64,000 nt of DNA from Plumapathes pennacea (Eukaryota; Cnidaria; Anthozoa; Antipatharia; Myriopathidae): positions 11,585,274-11,649,273 of the forward strand of contig OZ038463.1 in NCBI GenBank assembly GCA_964036295.1. Direction: 5' to 3'. Both the position numbers and the translations under genes were made by a program. The notes beneath the pieces are model-generated. The model was not told the DNA's origin, did not search any database, and was given only the letters and a program-made list of their open reading frames with translations. Positions 61,897 to 64,000 of this stretch are shown here, piece after piece (the first letter of the stretch is position 1; each line of letters starts with the position of its first letter).

Positions 61897-63504
61897 TTGG
61901 TTGAATCTGCGAAGATAAAGCTGTGAAAGAAAACATATGAACAAAAATATAGGCACAGTGAAGACACTATATATAGTTAGATAAACCAACAGTTAAATAT
62001 AGAATAAGTTATAATTATTATAATCCCTGCTAATTTGGTTTTAACTGAAATTAGCTGGAAACTATTAAAAAAGAAAGATATAAAGACCGCGAGCCGACAG
62101 GATATGGACAAACAAAAACAGAAGAAACCGATTTAACTCATAGGTAAAGGCATAAACTATACAGGCATACAAACACAGAGTTTACACAGTCGCAGGCCCA
62201 CAGATTAAAAAGTGTATTAATAAAATATCTATGATACTGTACGTGCGTTATGATTGGCTAAAAACATGTTAGGTGAGATTATATTACACACTGACTTGGC
62301 GGCCAGGTGGCCTCCTCACGCTACCCTCGCGTCTTCCCTCTTCACGCGTGTTTAGATAAAACTATTATTACACGGGAAAGCGTTATATATATCTGGGACG
62401 AATTCGACATGACAGCTGCACCAGTCTGCGACAACAATGGCTGCATTTACCGGCCGGAAATAGCTTTTTACGGTAAGATGTATCAGATGGCGTTCAGCTT
62501 TTTGGTACTTGATCGACTTTTCTTACGACTTGTACGTTTAACCGGACAGAAGCGATTATGTTGTGATGAGTTAGTGTCGCTGAGAAAATGTAAATTAGGT
62601 TAAGTTTCAAACTAAACGTCTGTAGATCCACACAAACGCGAATTTGTAGTTCCAGGGGTTTGAAACACCCTTGAAATTCGTTTTTTCGTGATTTAAAGCG
62701 GCAATTATAAACATATAGGAACGTCCGACCGCTAATTTCCGATAAAGTCAAAGATCAAAGGATGCGTTGTTTTGGTCACGTAACCCGACTTCAAACCGTT
62801 CCCGAAATCCGCCATTTAATTTACCCCAATTTTTTATTTGCTATATGTTTAGTTCAAGGGATGGTCCTTCCCTGGGGTAAATTCTCAGTGGTCGAAGCGA
62901 TGTACCAGAGTGCGATTTTTGGCTTTGAACTTGACCTACATTTTAAGGTCACACATCACTGTCACGGTCATAAATTTTGAAAATCTGCCAAAAATTCAGG
63001 CTTCGGTAACACTGCAATCTGACAGCATTAATTAACAGAGGAGAGACATTGTTTACTTTGTAGGACGAATTTTCTGTAAAACGGTCTTTACCATTGTGAG
63101 GGAGCTTCCGAAAAACTTGGTATTTTAGTGTAGAATTTGCCAAATTCCACGCGCGAACACAAAAAAATTCACCAAAAATAGATAAAGAATCAAAACAACC
63201 TTGGACCTATATTTTTGGTAATAGTTACTGAGGGCCTTTAATATGGCAAAGTTTGAGAAAATCGGATTTTTCTATCTTGCATACAGCAACCCGCTCTTAA
63301 AAACCTATGATACTACACTTTTGAAACCCAATTTCAGTGAGCATGTAAGGTTCGGAGTCATAGGTGGTGCTTAATTCACAACACAATTACATTTACAATT
63401 TCTAACAACAGTGACTTTCGTTCACTTCAACCCTTTCGCTGCCACAGTGACTACAGTCGCCCAACTGAAGAATGCAATATACGACTAGTCAGTCGCCCAA
63501 AGAG

Positions 63505-63663
63505 TACAATGGAACCTCGTTAATGCGGCCACTGGCGGGACATAAAAATCTGGCCGTATTAACGAGGATTTTAGATAAGAAAATGACCGAGCGTTTTGTT
63601 CCGCGGGACAAAAAATGGTGGCCGCGTAAGCGCGAGGTGGCGGTAAGGCGGGGTTCCATTGTA
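63505..63663. mobile_element. TA-flanked MITE, TACAATGGAACC ends
   Basis: Ends TACAATGGAACCTCG and CGGGGTTCCATTGTA are inverted, with one mismatch, and begin and end in TA. That fits Tc1/mariner or pogo-type insertion. About 159 bp, non-coding. Confidence 0.8.
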
Positions 63664-63813
63664 CAAAGAAAACATAAACTAATCAAAACCTTTATTTTAT
63701 TAAGACAATCACACAGTTTGCTATATATTTGCCGATAGTGAGTCCTAAAACAATTTATATGCTAGAGACAGTGATTTTGATCCTAATAGCGACAAGGAAC
63801 TGCTGTTAAACGA

Positions 63814-63921
<108 letters not shown>

Positions 63922-64000
63922 TTACTTTTTTTACTTTTTTTTTTTTTTTCACAATGCACGAGAACTCTGTATTTCGAAATCATTGACTGGGACAAAAACG

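Overview
This is an AT-rich, intron-rich animal nuclear window. I infer a cnidarian, probably anthozoan, origin from a lineage-expanded secreted CAP/SCP gene family, an intronless orphan-type class A GPCR, intron-rich P4HTM-type prolyl hydroxylases, and a dense load of foldback/MITE elements, short Helitrons and a tRNA-derived SINE. The species cannot be fixed from sequence alone. Gene models are hand-spliced from GT-AG sites; phases were checked across every exon of the main genes.

Layout. (1) 1-17606 is a tandem segmental array with a 7.2-7.3 kb period: a partial unit (1-3109), a full unit with CAP gene A (3110-10421, gene 3924-7368, minus) and a full unit with CAP gene B (10422-17606, gene 11236-14554, minus). 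Each unit ends in a broken copy of the C-terminal tail of the next gene, CAP gene C (17400-20932, minus), which is intact. (2) 20933-24838 has no supportable gene. (3) A GPCR (24839-25846, plus) is followed by P4HTM-like gene 1 (26469-32782, plus, 11 exons). (4) 32783-37855 holds a Helitron and a candidate two-exon small secreted cysteine-rich peptide gene (34714-36652). (5) CAP gene D (37856-41796, plus) converges on P4HTM-like gene 2 (42594-49245, minus, 11 exons with the same phases as gene 1). (6) CAP gene E (50032-54498, minus) and CAP gene F (58491-61896, minus) are a second duplicated pair. The F copy also carries a piece of the first intron of P4HTM gene 2.

Biology. CAP A, B, D and E share an architecture: signal peptide exon, a short conserved module around NGVP(F/I)K.xGQGKW, a Pro/Thr/Ser-rich mucin-like linker, then a CAP domain split over two exons. 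The linker exons are all phase 1-1, so they can be duplicated or lost without frameshift. In A and B the linker contains a 63-bp coding repeat (8 versus 6 copies), and F has lost the linker altogether. Two ER-type prolyl 4-hydroxylase genes lie among these proline-rich secreted proteins; an enzyme-substrate relation is possible but is inference only.

Transposons are unusually readable here because paralogous loci give filled and empty sites. A Helitron in CAP D (TC...CTAG, no target duplication) and two elements with a large palindrome at one end only can be bounded precisely by comparing D with F, unit 1 with units 2 and 3, and E with F.
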